Below, one piece after another: positions 1 through 7,164 of a DNA stretch of 34,653 nt. The notes below the pieces were generated by a model that saw only the letters and a program-made list of their open reading frames with translations, had not been told where the DNA came from and did no database searches. This DNA comes from Candidatus Contendibacter odensensis. GTDB taxonomy: Bacteria > Pseudomonadota > Gammaproteobacteria > Competibacterales > Competibacteraceae. Numbering within the stretch: position 1 is the stretch's first letter; every line of letters begins with the position of its first letter. A program made the translations under genes and the position numbers. The DNA lies in contig PDTV01000002.1 in NCBI GenBank assembly GCA_002747185.1, positions 1 to 34,653 on the forward strand, given 5' to 3'.

Positions 1-1
1 G

Positions 2-202
2 GTGATCGTCATGGACAATGCCACGTTCCACAAACGACAGGACATCAAGGACGCGCCGGGCAACGCCGGCCATCGCCTCGAATACCTGCCTGCCTATTCC
101 CCGGACCTCAATCCGATCGAACATCAATGGGCACACGCCAAAGCCGTCCGTAAACAACGCTATTGCTCCATTGATGCGCTCTTCATCAATGATGTTCTTT
201 AA
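2..202 (+). pseudogene. IS630-family transposase, C-terminal fragment (5' cut by window edge)
   Basis: The reading frame is open from the window start and ends at TAA 200-202. It gives about 66 residues of the C-terminal part of an IS630/Tc1-mariner-type DDE transposase. Visible motifs are the second catalytic Asp region (VIVMDNATFHKRQDI) and the third catalytic acidic region (YLPAYSPDLNPIEHQWAHAK), both diagnostic of the DDE_3 superfamily. The stop position fits a natural C-terminus. Because the start lies outside the window I cannot tell whether the full element is intact. It is followed at once by a 21-bp tandem repeat that may contain the element's terminal sequence. Confidence 0.85.
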
Positions 203-242
203 ACCATTTTATCTGAGCCTGAAACCATTTTATCTGAGCCTG
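201..242. repeat. 21-bp perfect tandem duplication at the end of the IS630 fragment
   Basis: The 21-base unit beginning AAACCATTTTATCTGAGCCT occurs twice with no spacer, at 201-221 and 222-242. The first copy includes the transposase stop codon. The position suggests a duplicated IS end or slippage product; this is inference. Confidence 0.8.
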
Positions 243-458
243 GCTATACCCTATTATCAACAGGCGAAAACGGGCTGCGTCAATCCGGGGCCGTCGCCCT
301 CTCCTGGATTGATCTTTTTACCTATGGCGCGTAAATCATTGCCTGGCCGTGCCGTCGAATAGCTGAAAACGGATGTTTCGATCTAAACGGATGCTTTCAA
401 AAAACACCTGTATAGTTATATTTGCTAAATGTTTTGATAAACAATTGGTTATTCTTCG

Positions 459-602
459 CTAAGCCACCCTGCGCGCTATTGTGCCAGGCAGGTTCCGAGC
501 GATTTCCGTGCGACTTATGCCTTCTTTGTGCAGTCGGATCGCCTGTTCTCTGTTGTGTTGTTGCGCTTCCGTGCTACGCTTGCGAACATCGTTCTTTTTC
601 AT
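459..602 (-). pseudogene. Transposase N-terminal fragment (helix-turn-helix part, IS630-like)
   Basis: The reverse strand reads from ATG at 602-600 to TAG at 461-459, giving 47 residues. It starts MKKNDVRKRSTEAQQHN and continues REQAIRLHKEGISRTEIARNL. This looks like the N-terminal helix-turn-helix of an IS630-type transposase. It ends abruptly where the second half of the DNA-binding domain should follow, and no catalytic domain is attached. Its start codon abuts the IS5-like remnant on the other strand, so it appears to be a fragment left by nested insertion or deletion. The family call rests on motif appearance only. Confidence 0.55.
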
Positions 603-609
603 GCCCAGA

Positions 610-900
610 TTGTATCATCGTGCCCTGCTTGAGGGCTGGGTTAATAGCGATGCCCTCCTGAAACAAGTCCGCTTGCAGGGTATGGAGCCGGTCATACCGC
701 CAAAGAAAAATAAAAAAAGACGCGCCAATACGATAAGTTGCTCGACAAGCTCCACCATCGTGTTGAAAATGCGTTCCTGCATTTCAAATAAGGTGCGCGG
801 CATGGCTACCCGTCAGGCCAAAAACACCGCTTCATTCCTTGCCGCCGTCCGCATCCGGTGCATCGATTTATGGAGTAAAGAAATTGACGACACTACCTAA
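610..900 (+). pseudogene. IS5/IS4-type DDE transposase C-terminal remnant, frameshifted
   Basis: One frame gives NSDALLKQVRLQGMEPVIPP followed by KKNKK, typical of the C-terminal half of IS5-like transposases. The homology then moves to another frame near 715-788, where the bases read YDKLLDKLHHRVENAFLHFK and reach a stop. It then returns to the first frame for GMATRQAKNTASFLAAVRIR near 801-860. Two compensating frameshifts and no N-terminal catalytic region make it a dead remnant. Its natural end is TAA at 898-900, just before the ribosome-binding site of the next gene. The left boundary is approximate. Confidence 0.75.
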
Positions 901-910
901 GGAACTGCTT

Positions 911-1276
911 ATGCAAGATCAAGACTTGTTTAAACATTTTGAGGACAACCAATTCTTTGCCGCAGGCCAGATCATTTTCCGTGAAGGTGAGACTGGTGAG
1001 GTTTTCTACCTCGTTGCTGAAGGCGAGGTTGATATCTCTACGGGCCACCATCAGCTGGAAACGGTTGGTCCGGGCGGTATTCTTGGTGAATTGGCGCTGA
1101 TTGATAAAAAACCACGTAGCGCTACTGTTACCGCCCGCACAGATTGCTTGCTTACCGTCATTGACCGTGAACATTTTTTGGCGCTTATTCAGCGCACACC
1201 ACTTTTTGCTTTGCAGGTCATGCGGGTGATGGCGGATCGACTACGTCGCACGACCGATCAGCTACGTAGTAAATAA
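911..1276 (+). CDS. Single-domain cyclic nucleotide-binding (CRP/FNR effector-domain) protein
   Basis: This 121-residue protein consists of one cyclic nucleotide-binding beta-barrel and little else. It contains the fold's phosphate-binding cassette, GELALIDKKPRSATVTA at about residues 59-75, with the Glu and Arg that contact cyclic nucleotide in the family. It ends in a short helix (VMRVMADRLRRTTDQLRSK) resembling the C-helix of CRP, but there is no DNA-binding helix-turn-helix and no enzymatic domain. I chose ATG 911 because AAGGA lies at 899-903 with good spacing. An upstream in-frame ATG at 839 would overlap the transposase remnant. It may be a free-standing regulatory subunit or ligand sensor. 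Its partner is not visible here: the neighbours are IS debris and the tmRNA gene. Confidence 0.85.
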   Translation: MQDQDLFKHFEDNQFFAAGQIIFREGETGEVFYLVAEGEVDISTGHHQLETVGPGGILGELALIDKKPRSATVTARTDCLLTVIDREHFLALIQRTPLFALQVMRVMADRLRRTTDQLRSK

Positions 1277-1309
1277 AGTGCGGTAAACGGAAAAGGAGTT
1301 GCGATTTTT

Positions 1310-1338
1310 TTGGAACTTCCAGCATATTACGTTATCCT
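1310..1338 (+). promoter_or_regulatory. Sigma-70 promoter of ssrA
   Basis: A -35 box TTGGAA (1310-1315), a 17-bp spacer and a -10 box TATCCT (1333-1338) lie about 16 bases before the mature tmRNA 5' end. Spacing is ideal for the housekeeping sigma factor. Confidence 0.7.
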
Positions 1339-1353
1339 AATTTATTCAGCTAA

Positions 1354-1724
1354 GGGGGCGATCTGGGTTTCGACGTGGATTGCGAACCCCAAGGTGCATG
1401 CCGAGGATGCAGCTAACCTCGCTAATCGTGCTGTAAATTTATAGTTGCCAACGACGACAGCTACGCTCTAGCGGCCTAAAGCCCGCTAGCCTCTGACCGA
1501 AACGTGCTTGTGAGGTTCGGAGTCTTTCGAGACATTCAGGGGTCGACTTAACACAAGCTCGTGCTGATCTTGTTCGGGAGTGAAGCATTAAAACCTAACC
1601 GGAACCGCCGTTGATCGCCCTGCCGGTCGGGGGATAAAACGGTTAAATTAAAGACCTGGCTAAGCATGTAGTACCGAGGGCAGAGGATTTGCGGACGGGG
1701 GTTCAATTCCCCCCGCCTCCACCA
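1354..1724 (+). ncRNA. ssrA: tmRNA (transfer-messenger RNA), tag ANDDSYALAA
   Basis: tmRNA rescues ribosomes stalled on truncated mRNA and adds a degradation tag. The acceptor stem pairs GGGGGCG (1354-1360) with CGCCUCC before the encoded terminal ACCA (1721-1724). The hallmark 5' segment GGGUUUCGACGUGG and the T-arm GGGGGUUCAAUUCCCCCC are present. The resume frame 1447-1479 reads GCC AAC GAC GAC AGC TAC GCT CTA GCG GCC TAA, giving ANDDSYALAA. The C-terminal ALAA is the classic ClpXP-recognised end. Length is 371 nt. Its tag is normally degraded by ClpXP and Lon, which is relevant because clpX in this window is broken. Confidence 0.97.
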
Positions 1725-1912
1725 TACATTTGGTTTGTCAGGATTTGGGAAAGTAGCTAAAGCTAAGTGAGTCAGTGAGCTAGGTGATGTAAGTTTGAGC
1801 GGGCTACTTACTGTTGAGAGCAGGTCTTTGAGGAATTCTGTGCTTGCAGGATGCATCACTTGATAAGGCCGATGCAGGCACATGGCCCTGTATTGTATAA
1901 GTACTACCTACG

Positions 1913-2953
1913 ATGGCTTTGGTCTATTTTCAATTTAATCCTCTAACACGCCGCCGACTCGCACAATTTCGAGCTAACAAGCGAGGTTACTGGTCACTGT
2001 GGTTATTTTTGATATTGTTTGTACTGGGTTTGGGTGCAGAGTTTATCGCCAATGATCGACCCCTGCTGGTGTATTGCCAGAATGAATTCTATGTTCCGGT
2101 AGTTAAGGATTATGCCGAGACTGATTTTGGTGGCACATTTCCCAGCACAGCGGACTACCGTGACCCGTACCTAAAAGGTCTTATTGAACAGCACGGCTGG
2201 ATGATTTGGCCGCCCATCCGTTTTTATCACGATACCGTTAATTACCATCTGCCTTCTCCAGCACCTTCACCGCCTTCTGCTGAGAATTGGTTGGGTACAG
2301 ATGACCAGGGACGTGATGTCCTCGCACGAGTGATTTATGGTTTTCGGATTTCGATTTTGTTTGGATTATTACTCACCATAAGTTCATCACTTATCGGGGT
2401 GGCAGCCGGTGCAATACAAGGTTATTTTGGTGGGTGGGTGGATTTGTTGTGCCAGCGCTTTCTGGAAATTTGGGGTGGGTTACCGCAGCTTTTTATTCTG
2501 ATTATCATTTCCAGTGTGGTCGCCCCCGGTTTCTGGACACTCTTATTGGTGTTGATGCTTTTTAGTTGGACTTCGCTGGTTGGAGTGGTACGCGCTGAGT
2601 TCCTGCGTGCTCGCAATTTTGATTATGTTCGCGCCGCCCGTGCTTTGGGAATGACTGACGGGCGGATCATGTTCAAGCATGTTTTGCCTAATGCAATGGT
2701 AGCAACGCTGACTTTTTTGCCCTTTATTTTGTCGGGCTCTATTGTTGCGCTGACTGCACTGGATTTTCTCGGTTTGGGATTGCCACCAGGATCGGCATCA
2801 CTGGGTGATTTACTGCGCCAGGGCAAGGATAACTTGCAGGCACCTTGGCTGGGTATTTCTGGTTTTGTCATGGTAGCGCTGATGTTGAGCTTGTTGGTAT
2901 TTATTGGTGAGGCTGTTCGGGATGCCTTTGATCCACGCAAGAATGTGTTGTGA
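1913..2953 (+). CDS. yejE: YejE-type ABC transporter permease (peptide / microcin C family)
   Basis: This 346-residue inner-membrane protein has the YejE N-terminal signature (RANKRGYWSLWLF, then EFIANDRPLL), a long periplasmic insert with NWLGTDDQGRDVLARVIYG, and about five to six membrane segments. The EAA loop that docks on the ATPase reads DYVRAARALGMTDGRIMFKH, about residues 236-255. In relatives YejE works with the binding protein YejA, permease YejB and ATPase YejF to import oligopeptides such as microcin C. None of these partners is next to it: tmRNA lies upstream, and a MITE-like element and an unrelated gene lie downstream. No strong ribosome-binding site is visible before ATG 1913; the start is chosen by family alignment. 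Confidence 0.9.
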   Translation: MALVYFQFNPLTRRRLAQFRANKRGYWSLWLFLILFVLGLGAEFIANDRPLLVYCQNEFYVPVVKDYAETDFGGTFPSTADYRDPYLKGLIEQHGWMIWPPIRFYHDTVNYHLPSPAPSPPSAENWLGTDDQGRDVLARVIYGFRISILFGLLLTISSSLIGVAAGAIQGYFGGWVDLLCQRFLEIWGGLPQLFILIIISSVVAPGFWTLLLVLMLFSWTSLVGVVRAEFLRARNFDYVRAARALGMTDGRIMFKHVLPNAMVATLTFLPFILSGSIVALTALDFLGLGLPPGSASLGDLLRQGKDNLQAPWLGISGFVMVALMLSLLVFIGEAVRDAFDPRKNVL

Positions 2954-3401
2954 TCAGGACTTGGGTTATATTCAGGGTTTAACAACAAATCCATCTCACG
3001 TGACGGGTGGTTGGCCGCACGTTTATCCTGGAATAGCATGGCATATGAAGTGATGAATAATCGCGGAGCTGAGCCGCGAGGCTGTTGAAGTGGAGCAAGC
3101 CTGCTTGCGAGGCAGAAACACTGCAGTCGGCTCCAGTGGCTTGTTGTGGCGCAAGCTGCCGGCAACCAGTTCATGATGTTTTTGTCGTTATCATTTAGAC
3201 TTGGGAGTTACGCAGTTGGTAGGATCGAGCACAGCATATAGTGATTTTAAACGCATCTCGCCTACCAAATGAGCGTTAACTGCGTAACTCCCAAGACTAT
3301 TTGCGTGTGTTTCTTTGCTTGGCTTGGACGTTGGGATTATGGAAGATGCTTACGAAAACTATCAAGCTATTCATCAAACTGGCCCTTGGTCTTAGAATGG
3401 A
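2954..3401. other. Intergenic spacer, no gene recognised
   Basis: This 448-bp stretch after yejE contains short hairpin-forming GC-rich segments around 3060-3160 and the MITE-like element at 3200-3295. I see no coding sequence with recognisable homology, and no remnant of yejF. Confidence 0.5.
3200..3295. mobile_element. MITE-like element with 18-bp perfect terminal inverted repeats
   Basis: CTTGGGAGTTACGCAGTT (3200-3217) recurs as its exact reverse complement at 3278-3295. A second inverted pair, TTGGTAGG (3216-3223) and CCTACCAA (3261-3268), lies inside at asymmetric distance. The 96-bp unit has no coding capacity. Perfect terminal repeats on a short non-coding body fit a miniature inverted-repeat transposable element; the parent IS is not identifiable here. 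No convincing target-site duplication is visible. Confidence 0.6.
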
Positions 3402-4325
3402 ATGGTGGATATGTATAGTTTCGGGCCGCGGTCGCTAACCCCGCGCGATGGTTTAGACTGGATGATAGCGGCGTGGCGATTAATGCTACGGTATCCAGGG
3501 TTATTTATCGCTGTGGCGTTATTTGCGCCAACGGGGAGTGCTGTACTACTGGCACTGCCTGTTTGGGAGTGGTTGTCGCTGCCAACCGGGAGTTGGTTGG
3601 CTTTGCTGGCAACAATCATATGTTACGGCCTACCATTAAGTTTGACAGTGACGCTGGCCTGTAGCGTGGCGCGTGCTGCAAACCGCAGACAAACACCACC
3701 GGTGAAACAATTAGTCAACTGGACAGCATTGCGAGTTGTTACTCGAACCTGTCTGCTGCTGTTTTTGCTGGTATTACAAGGCTATTTGCTCGTTTACTGG
3801 GTGTGGGATCAGATGCTGTCCATTGATTTCGTAATCATGGGCGATGATACGCCACCATCATTACCGTCAGCTTTTGGTGTGGCGAGTACTCTGCTGGGAA
3901 CACAGCTCAGTGTTTTGGGTGCTACTGTGTTGGTGTTACAGGTCTTGCTGGCAGGTTTTATTGCTCCATTACAGCTTTTTCAGGAGCTCCCGTTGCCGGT
4001 CTGTTGGCAGCGTAGTGCTCTTGCAATGCAGCTTAATTCCTGGTTAGTGCCCGTTTTGGGTTTGGTTGGTCTGGCGCTGCTGGTATTGCCATTTTTCGAT
4101 TGGCTTGGAATACCGGCGCAAGTGCTGGCCTTACCGCTGCCTGTTTATTTCGGTACGCTGTTATATGTTGCTTGGAATGATGTATTTCAGGGAGGTACTG
4201 AAGAGGAAGAATATGAAGAGCTACAGGATTTATGGCGGGCCGAGGTTAGTGGTCGTTCAGTATCACGCCAATCGTATGTAGCGCTTGGTGTAAATTGTCA
4301 CCTGGTGGAATCGCGCCGGCAGTAG
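3402..4325 (+). CDS. Polytopic membrane protein of unknown function
   Basis: I do not recognise this 307-residue protein. It starts with a short soluble stretch (FGPRSLTPRDGLDWMIAAWR), followed by about six hydrophobic segments: roughly residues 30-55, 65-87, 115-138, 165-190, 212-233 and 240-262. It ends with an acidic patch (GGTEEEEYEELQDLW) and a polar tail. The opening, with a Trp-rich helix and then a membrane anchor, is reminiscent of small families of uncharacterised proteobacterial membrane proteins such as BPSS1780-like proteins, but I cannot confirm that. ATG 3402 and ATG 3411 are both possible starts. It sits alone between a MITE-like element and an IS630 remnant, so context gives no function. 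Confidence 0.7.
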   Translation: MVDMYSFGPRSLTPRDGLDWMIAAWRLMLRYPGLFIAVALFAPTGSAVLLALPVWEWLSLPTGSWLALLATIICYGLPLSLTVTLACSVARAANRRQTPPVKQLVNWTALRVVTRTCLLLFLLVLQGYLLVYWVWDQMLSIDFVIMGDDTPPSLPSAFGVASTLLGTQLSVLGATVLVLQVLLAGFIAPLQLFQELPLPVCWQRSALAMQLNSWLVPVLGLVGLALLVLPFFDWLGIPAQVLALPLPVYFGTLLYVAWNDVFQGGTEEEEYEELQDLWRAEVSGRSVSRQSYVALGVNCHLVESRRQ

Positions 4326-4440
4326 AGAACCCTGTTGGATCGTGATTAGCGATATGTCCGCCAATCCATACCGGTATTGAGGATCGAACAGCATAGATTC
4401 GGTTAGCTCCATTTTATAGCCAATCCCAGGAATACTGATA

Positions 4441-4635
4441 AGCCAATCCCCTCAGCATGTCGTTATCCTGGACACCGCCGTTTTCCACAAAAGCACTAAA
4501 ACACACCAACTGATCAAGGATCGCGGTGCACGCCTGTTGTTCCTCCTGCCCTGTTACCCCGACTTCAACCCCATCGAAGGCGATTTCGCCACCCTCAAAA
4601 AACGCCGCGAATATAGCCCCTGGGTAACCTGGTAA
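4441..4635 (+). pseudogene. IS630-family transposase remnant (catalytic C-terminal part)
   Basis: One frame reads VVILDTAVFHKSTKTHQLI, then RLLFLLPCYPDFNPIEGDFA and TLKKRREY, ending at TAA 4633-4635. These are the second and third catalytic-Asp regions of IS630-type DDE transposases. The usual LDNA is LDTA here, and the usual PYSPDLNPIE has become PCYPDFNPIE. The N-terminal half is missing, and I found no continuous frame upstream in 4326-4440. It is a different subgroup from the fragment at the left window edge (H-K-S versus H-K-R-Q after the DNA motif). Confidence 0.75.
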
Positions 4636-4681
4636 AATATAGTAGAACCAATTAAATTTGATTAATTGGTTCTACTATATT
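4636..4681. repeat. Palindromic repeat, copy A (19-bp perfect arms), downstream of ecfT
   Basis: AATATAGTAGAACCAATTA (4636-4654) and its exact reverse complement (4663-4681) flank an 8-base loop. The core ATATAG-N2-GAACCAATTAA is shared with copy B at 5591-5634. On the minus strand it lies about 50 bases past the ecfT stop and is followed by TTTT, so it could also serve as a terminator for that operon. Confidence 0.75.
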
Positions 4682-4729
4682 ATCGATAACTTTGGGATTA
4701 GCTATAAATATTGGATATATGACTAACCG

Positions 4730-5461
4730 TTACTTATAAATGCCATCTACTAATCCAGCCAGACAAAAGCAGTAACCGATCCACGCACTTGCCGCGAATG
4801 TTGTGCCGATTACCAGCATCCAATCCTGAATCTGGAAGCGATATTGTGTTAGTGGAGTACGTTGTGATCCACCAAAGCCACGTATTTCCAGCGCCTCGGC
4901 TAAATCATCAGCGAAACGCATAACGTCTGCCAATAATGGTGCCAGTAATAAATAACCATTACGCAGCAGATAAATACCATCCAGGCGAATACCACGGCTT
5001 TCCTGAGCTTCACGTACCTCACGTGCCAGGAGAGCCATAGTGGGTGTAAATCGTAATGTTCCCTCTAGTAGAAATACAACCTGAGGCGATAAGCCGCTGG
5101 TTAACAGTGACTCGCCCAATTCTTCTGGCGGGGTTGTGGCAAAAAACAGCACACTGGCGGTTGTCAATGTGAATAATCTTAATAGAGCAGCAATCGCAGA
5201 TTCAAGGCCACTGGTTAATCCCACGACTATACCAAACATCAACAAGGTTGGCCCTAGTAGCCCCATGATCTGCCACCATTTTTTTCCATGCTGCCCCAAT
5301 GCGATACCCAGGAGAATGATGATTGTCAAAGGTAATAATTCAGTTAACTGGATAGCCAGTAGAATCAATAGGCAGACAAGCAGATAAGTGATTAATTTGG
5401 CTCGCGGGTCAAAGTAGCGATTTGGCTGGGGAAAGAGGTTCAGTGGTGTGGGGTTAAGCAT
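4730..5461 (-). CDS. ecfT: ECF transporter transmembrane (T) component
   Basis: This is the membrane scaffold of an energy-coupling factor importer. It transmits ATP hydrolysis from the ATPase to a substrate-binding S component. From ATG 5461 it has 243 residues with several hydrophobic helices in the first 110 residues and near the C-terminus. The two short coupling motifs of the family are present: AQESRG at about 152-157 and ALEIRG at about 190-195, each ending in the Arg-Gly that inserts into the ATPase. An in-frame TTG at 5470 is an alternative start; no strong ribosome-binding site decides between them. It follows ecfA after a 200-bp gap that carries palindromic copy B, so co-transcription is likely but may be modulated. 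Confidence 0.9.
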   Translation of the reverse strand: MLNPTPLNLFPQPNRYFDPRAKLITYLLVCLLILLAIQLTELLPLTIIILLGIALGQHGKKWWQIMGLLGPTLLMFGIVVGLTSGLESAIAALLRLFTLTTASVLFFATTPPEELGESLLTSGLSPQVVFLLEGTLRFTPTMALLAREVREAQESRGIRLDGIYLLRNGYLLLAPLLADVMRFADDLAEALEIRGFGGSQRTPLTQYRFQIQDWMLVIGTTFAASAWIGYCFCLAGLVDGIYK

Positions 5462-5590
5462 ATTCGTCAAGCAGCTTCAGGTATGGAACAACCGCAGTAA
5501 ATGGATAAATGTCTAGGCCAAAAGATATAGCGCAAACACTATAAGCTGGAACAAGTTATAGTGATAATTTGCGCGTTAAAATTAGGATGG

Positions 5591-5634
5591 ATATAGCGGA
5601 ACCAATTAATCAGATTGAATTGGTTTCGCTACAC
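5591..5634. repeat. Palindromic repeat, copy B, between ecfA and ecfT
   Basis: ATATAGCGGAACCAATTAAT faces GAATTGGTTTCGCTACA across a short loop. The TAGCGGAACCAATT arm pairs with AATTGGTTTCGCTA with one G-U-compatible mismatch. Sequence and spacing match copy A (4636-4681) except for a few substitutions, many of them compensated within the stem. Confidence 0.65.
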
Positions 5635-5664
5635 TGAGCCAGTTTGTTCAGAAAATAGTCACTG

Positions 5665-7164
5665 TTATGGCGTGGCAAGTCCAGCGTGTTGCAGTAACTG
5701 ATATTGAGTGAGTACAGCGTCAGGGTGAGCATCAATGGCGATTTGGCCTTCTGTCATGACAGCCCAACGTTGGCAAAGTGAATATGCCCAACTTAAGTCA
5801 TGGGTTGCAATGATCACTGAAATACCTTCAGCGGCAGATTCCTTGAGTGCGGTATGCAAGGCAGAACGGGCACAAGCATCCTGGCCTGCGGTGGGCTCAT
5901 CCAGTAACAACACTTTGGGTCGTGAGGCTAATACTGCTGCAATGGCCACTCGCCGTTGTTCGCCGGCACTCAGTGTTTGTGGTGAACGATCAAGTAATGC
6001 GCCAAGACTGAATCGGGTTATAAGCTGCTGGCACCAGGCTGGATCATAGCACTGTAAGGCGCGTGGCCCGGCAGTAAGTTCTGCGTGGACTGTCGGTGCA
6101 AATAGCATCCGTGTTGACTTTTGAATGACGAGGCCAACCTCACGCGCGAGTTTCGCCACCGGTCGCTGAGCCACTGGGCGACCTAGCACACGAACTGTTC
6201 CCCGTTGGCTGCGTAACAAGCCATTGCCGTGACGAAGCAGGGTGCTTTTGCCCGCACCATTAGCGCCTAATAATGCAACGATCTCACCTGCTGTACTGTT
6301 TAGGCTTGCAGCACGCAATACTGCCCGACCTTCCCGTTTGCACCAGATATGATCCCATTCCATTACAGGTTTTGAAGAGGAGGGGGGTAAGCTTGTTGCG
6401 GATATTGCCGCTAGCGGTTTTGGGCGCTCCAGGCCCCAAGCTGCAATATCCGTTTCTGCCAAAACCTTGCCGGGCATGCCATCGGCGACCAGATGCCCTT
6501 GATTTAATACCAGCATTCGGCTTGCATCTGCCACGATCTTGTTTAAGCGGTGTTCAGTAATAATCAGGGTGATACCTGTTTTGCTGAGCGTCCGAAGTAT
6601 TTTTGCTAACCGTTCGGTATTAATGGCGTCAAGAAAAGCAAATGGCTCATCAAGTATGAGCAAGCGTGGCTGCATAACGAGCACGCCACCTAAAGCAACC
6701 TGTTGCTGTTCACCGCCGGATAGTGTGTGTGGCGCTCGCTCCAGTAGGTGTTCAATTTCTAGTTGCGCAACGATTTCATCGACTTGTCGGCTAATAGATC
6801 GGCGATCCAGCCCCTGGCAGGCCAGGCTGAAGGCAAGGTCACGGGCAACTGTGGTGCCTAAACATTGGGCATCGGGTTGCTGTAGCAAAAAACCGACTGT
6901 CTGGCTGATCTGATGGGGTGGTGTATGCCGTGGGTCGCAATTGGCAACAGACAGCTCGCCACTAATTTCGCCACCGTGCAGCTGAGGAATCAGACCGTTT
7001 AGCAAGCGGCATAAAGTGGATTTGCCGGAACCACTGGCGCCAGCCAGCAAGACATACTCGCCTGCTTTAATACTGAAGCTCAGCGATTGCAGAGCCAATG
7101 CACCGGTTGTGGGATAGCGATAGTTAATATTTCGGCATGTGATAAACGCTGAGCTGAGCGCCAT
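5665..7164 (-). CDS. ecfA: ECF transporter ATPase, two fused ABC domains (EcfA-EcfA')
   Basis: The 499-residue protein carries two complete ABC ATPase domains in one chain, replacing the usual EcfA1/EcfA2 pair. Domain 1 has Walker A GASGSGKST (42-50), signature LSGGEQ (148-153) and Walker B LLILDEP (168-174). Domain 2 has Walker A GANGAGKST (299-307), signature LSAGEQ (397-402) and Walker B LLLDEP (418-423). A Ser/Pro-rich linker lies near residues 254-265. It would power uptake by the ThiW-like S component encoded immediately upstream: the thiW TGA (7165-7167) directly abuts this ATG, implying translational coupling. The architecture resembles YkoD-type fused ECF ATPases of thiamin-precursor transporters. 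Confidence 0.93.
   Translation of the reverse strand: MALSSAFITCRNINYRYPTTGALALQSLSFSIKAGEYVLLAGASGSGKSTLCRLLNGLIPQLHGGEISGELSVANCDPRHTPPHQISQTVGFLLQQPDAQCLGTTVARDLAFSLACQGLDRRSISRQVDEIVAQLEIEHLLERAPHTLSGGEQQQVALGGVLVMQPRLLILDEPFAFLDAINTERLAKILRTLSKTGITLIITEHRLNKIVADASRMLVLNQGHLVADGMPGKVLAETDIAAWGLERPKPLAAISATSLPPSSSKPVMEWDHIWCKREGRAVLRAASLNSTAGEIVALLGANGAGKSTLLRHGNGLLRSQRGTVRVLGRPVAQRPVAKLAREVGLVIQKSTRMLFAPTVHAELTAGPRALQCYDPAWCQQLITRFSLGALLDRSPQTLSAGEQRRVAIAAVLASRPKVLLLDEPTAGQDACARSALHTALKESAAEGISVIIATHDLSWAYSLCQRWAVMTEGQIAIDAHPDAVLTQYQLLQHAGLATP

Noticed and set aside
422..661. Plus-strand frame with many cysteines (CDLCLLCAVGSPVLCCVVAL)
   Set aside because: It lies opposite the transposase N-terminal fragment, and the Cys richness reflects the antisense of that gene.
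1548..1883. Open frame of 111 residues on the minus strand containing WWRRGELNPRPQ
   Set aside because: It is the reverse complement of the tmRNA 3' end, a known source of spurious proteins.
2623..3174. 183-residue minus-strand frame over the end of yejE
   Set aside because: It is a shadow of yejE with no recognisable protein features.
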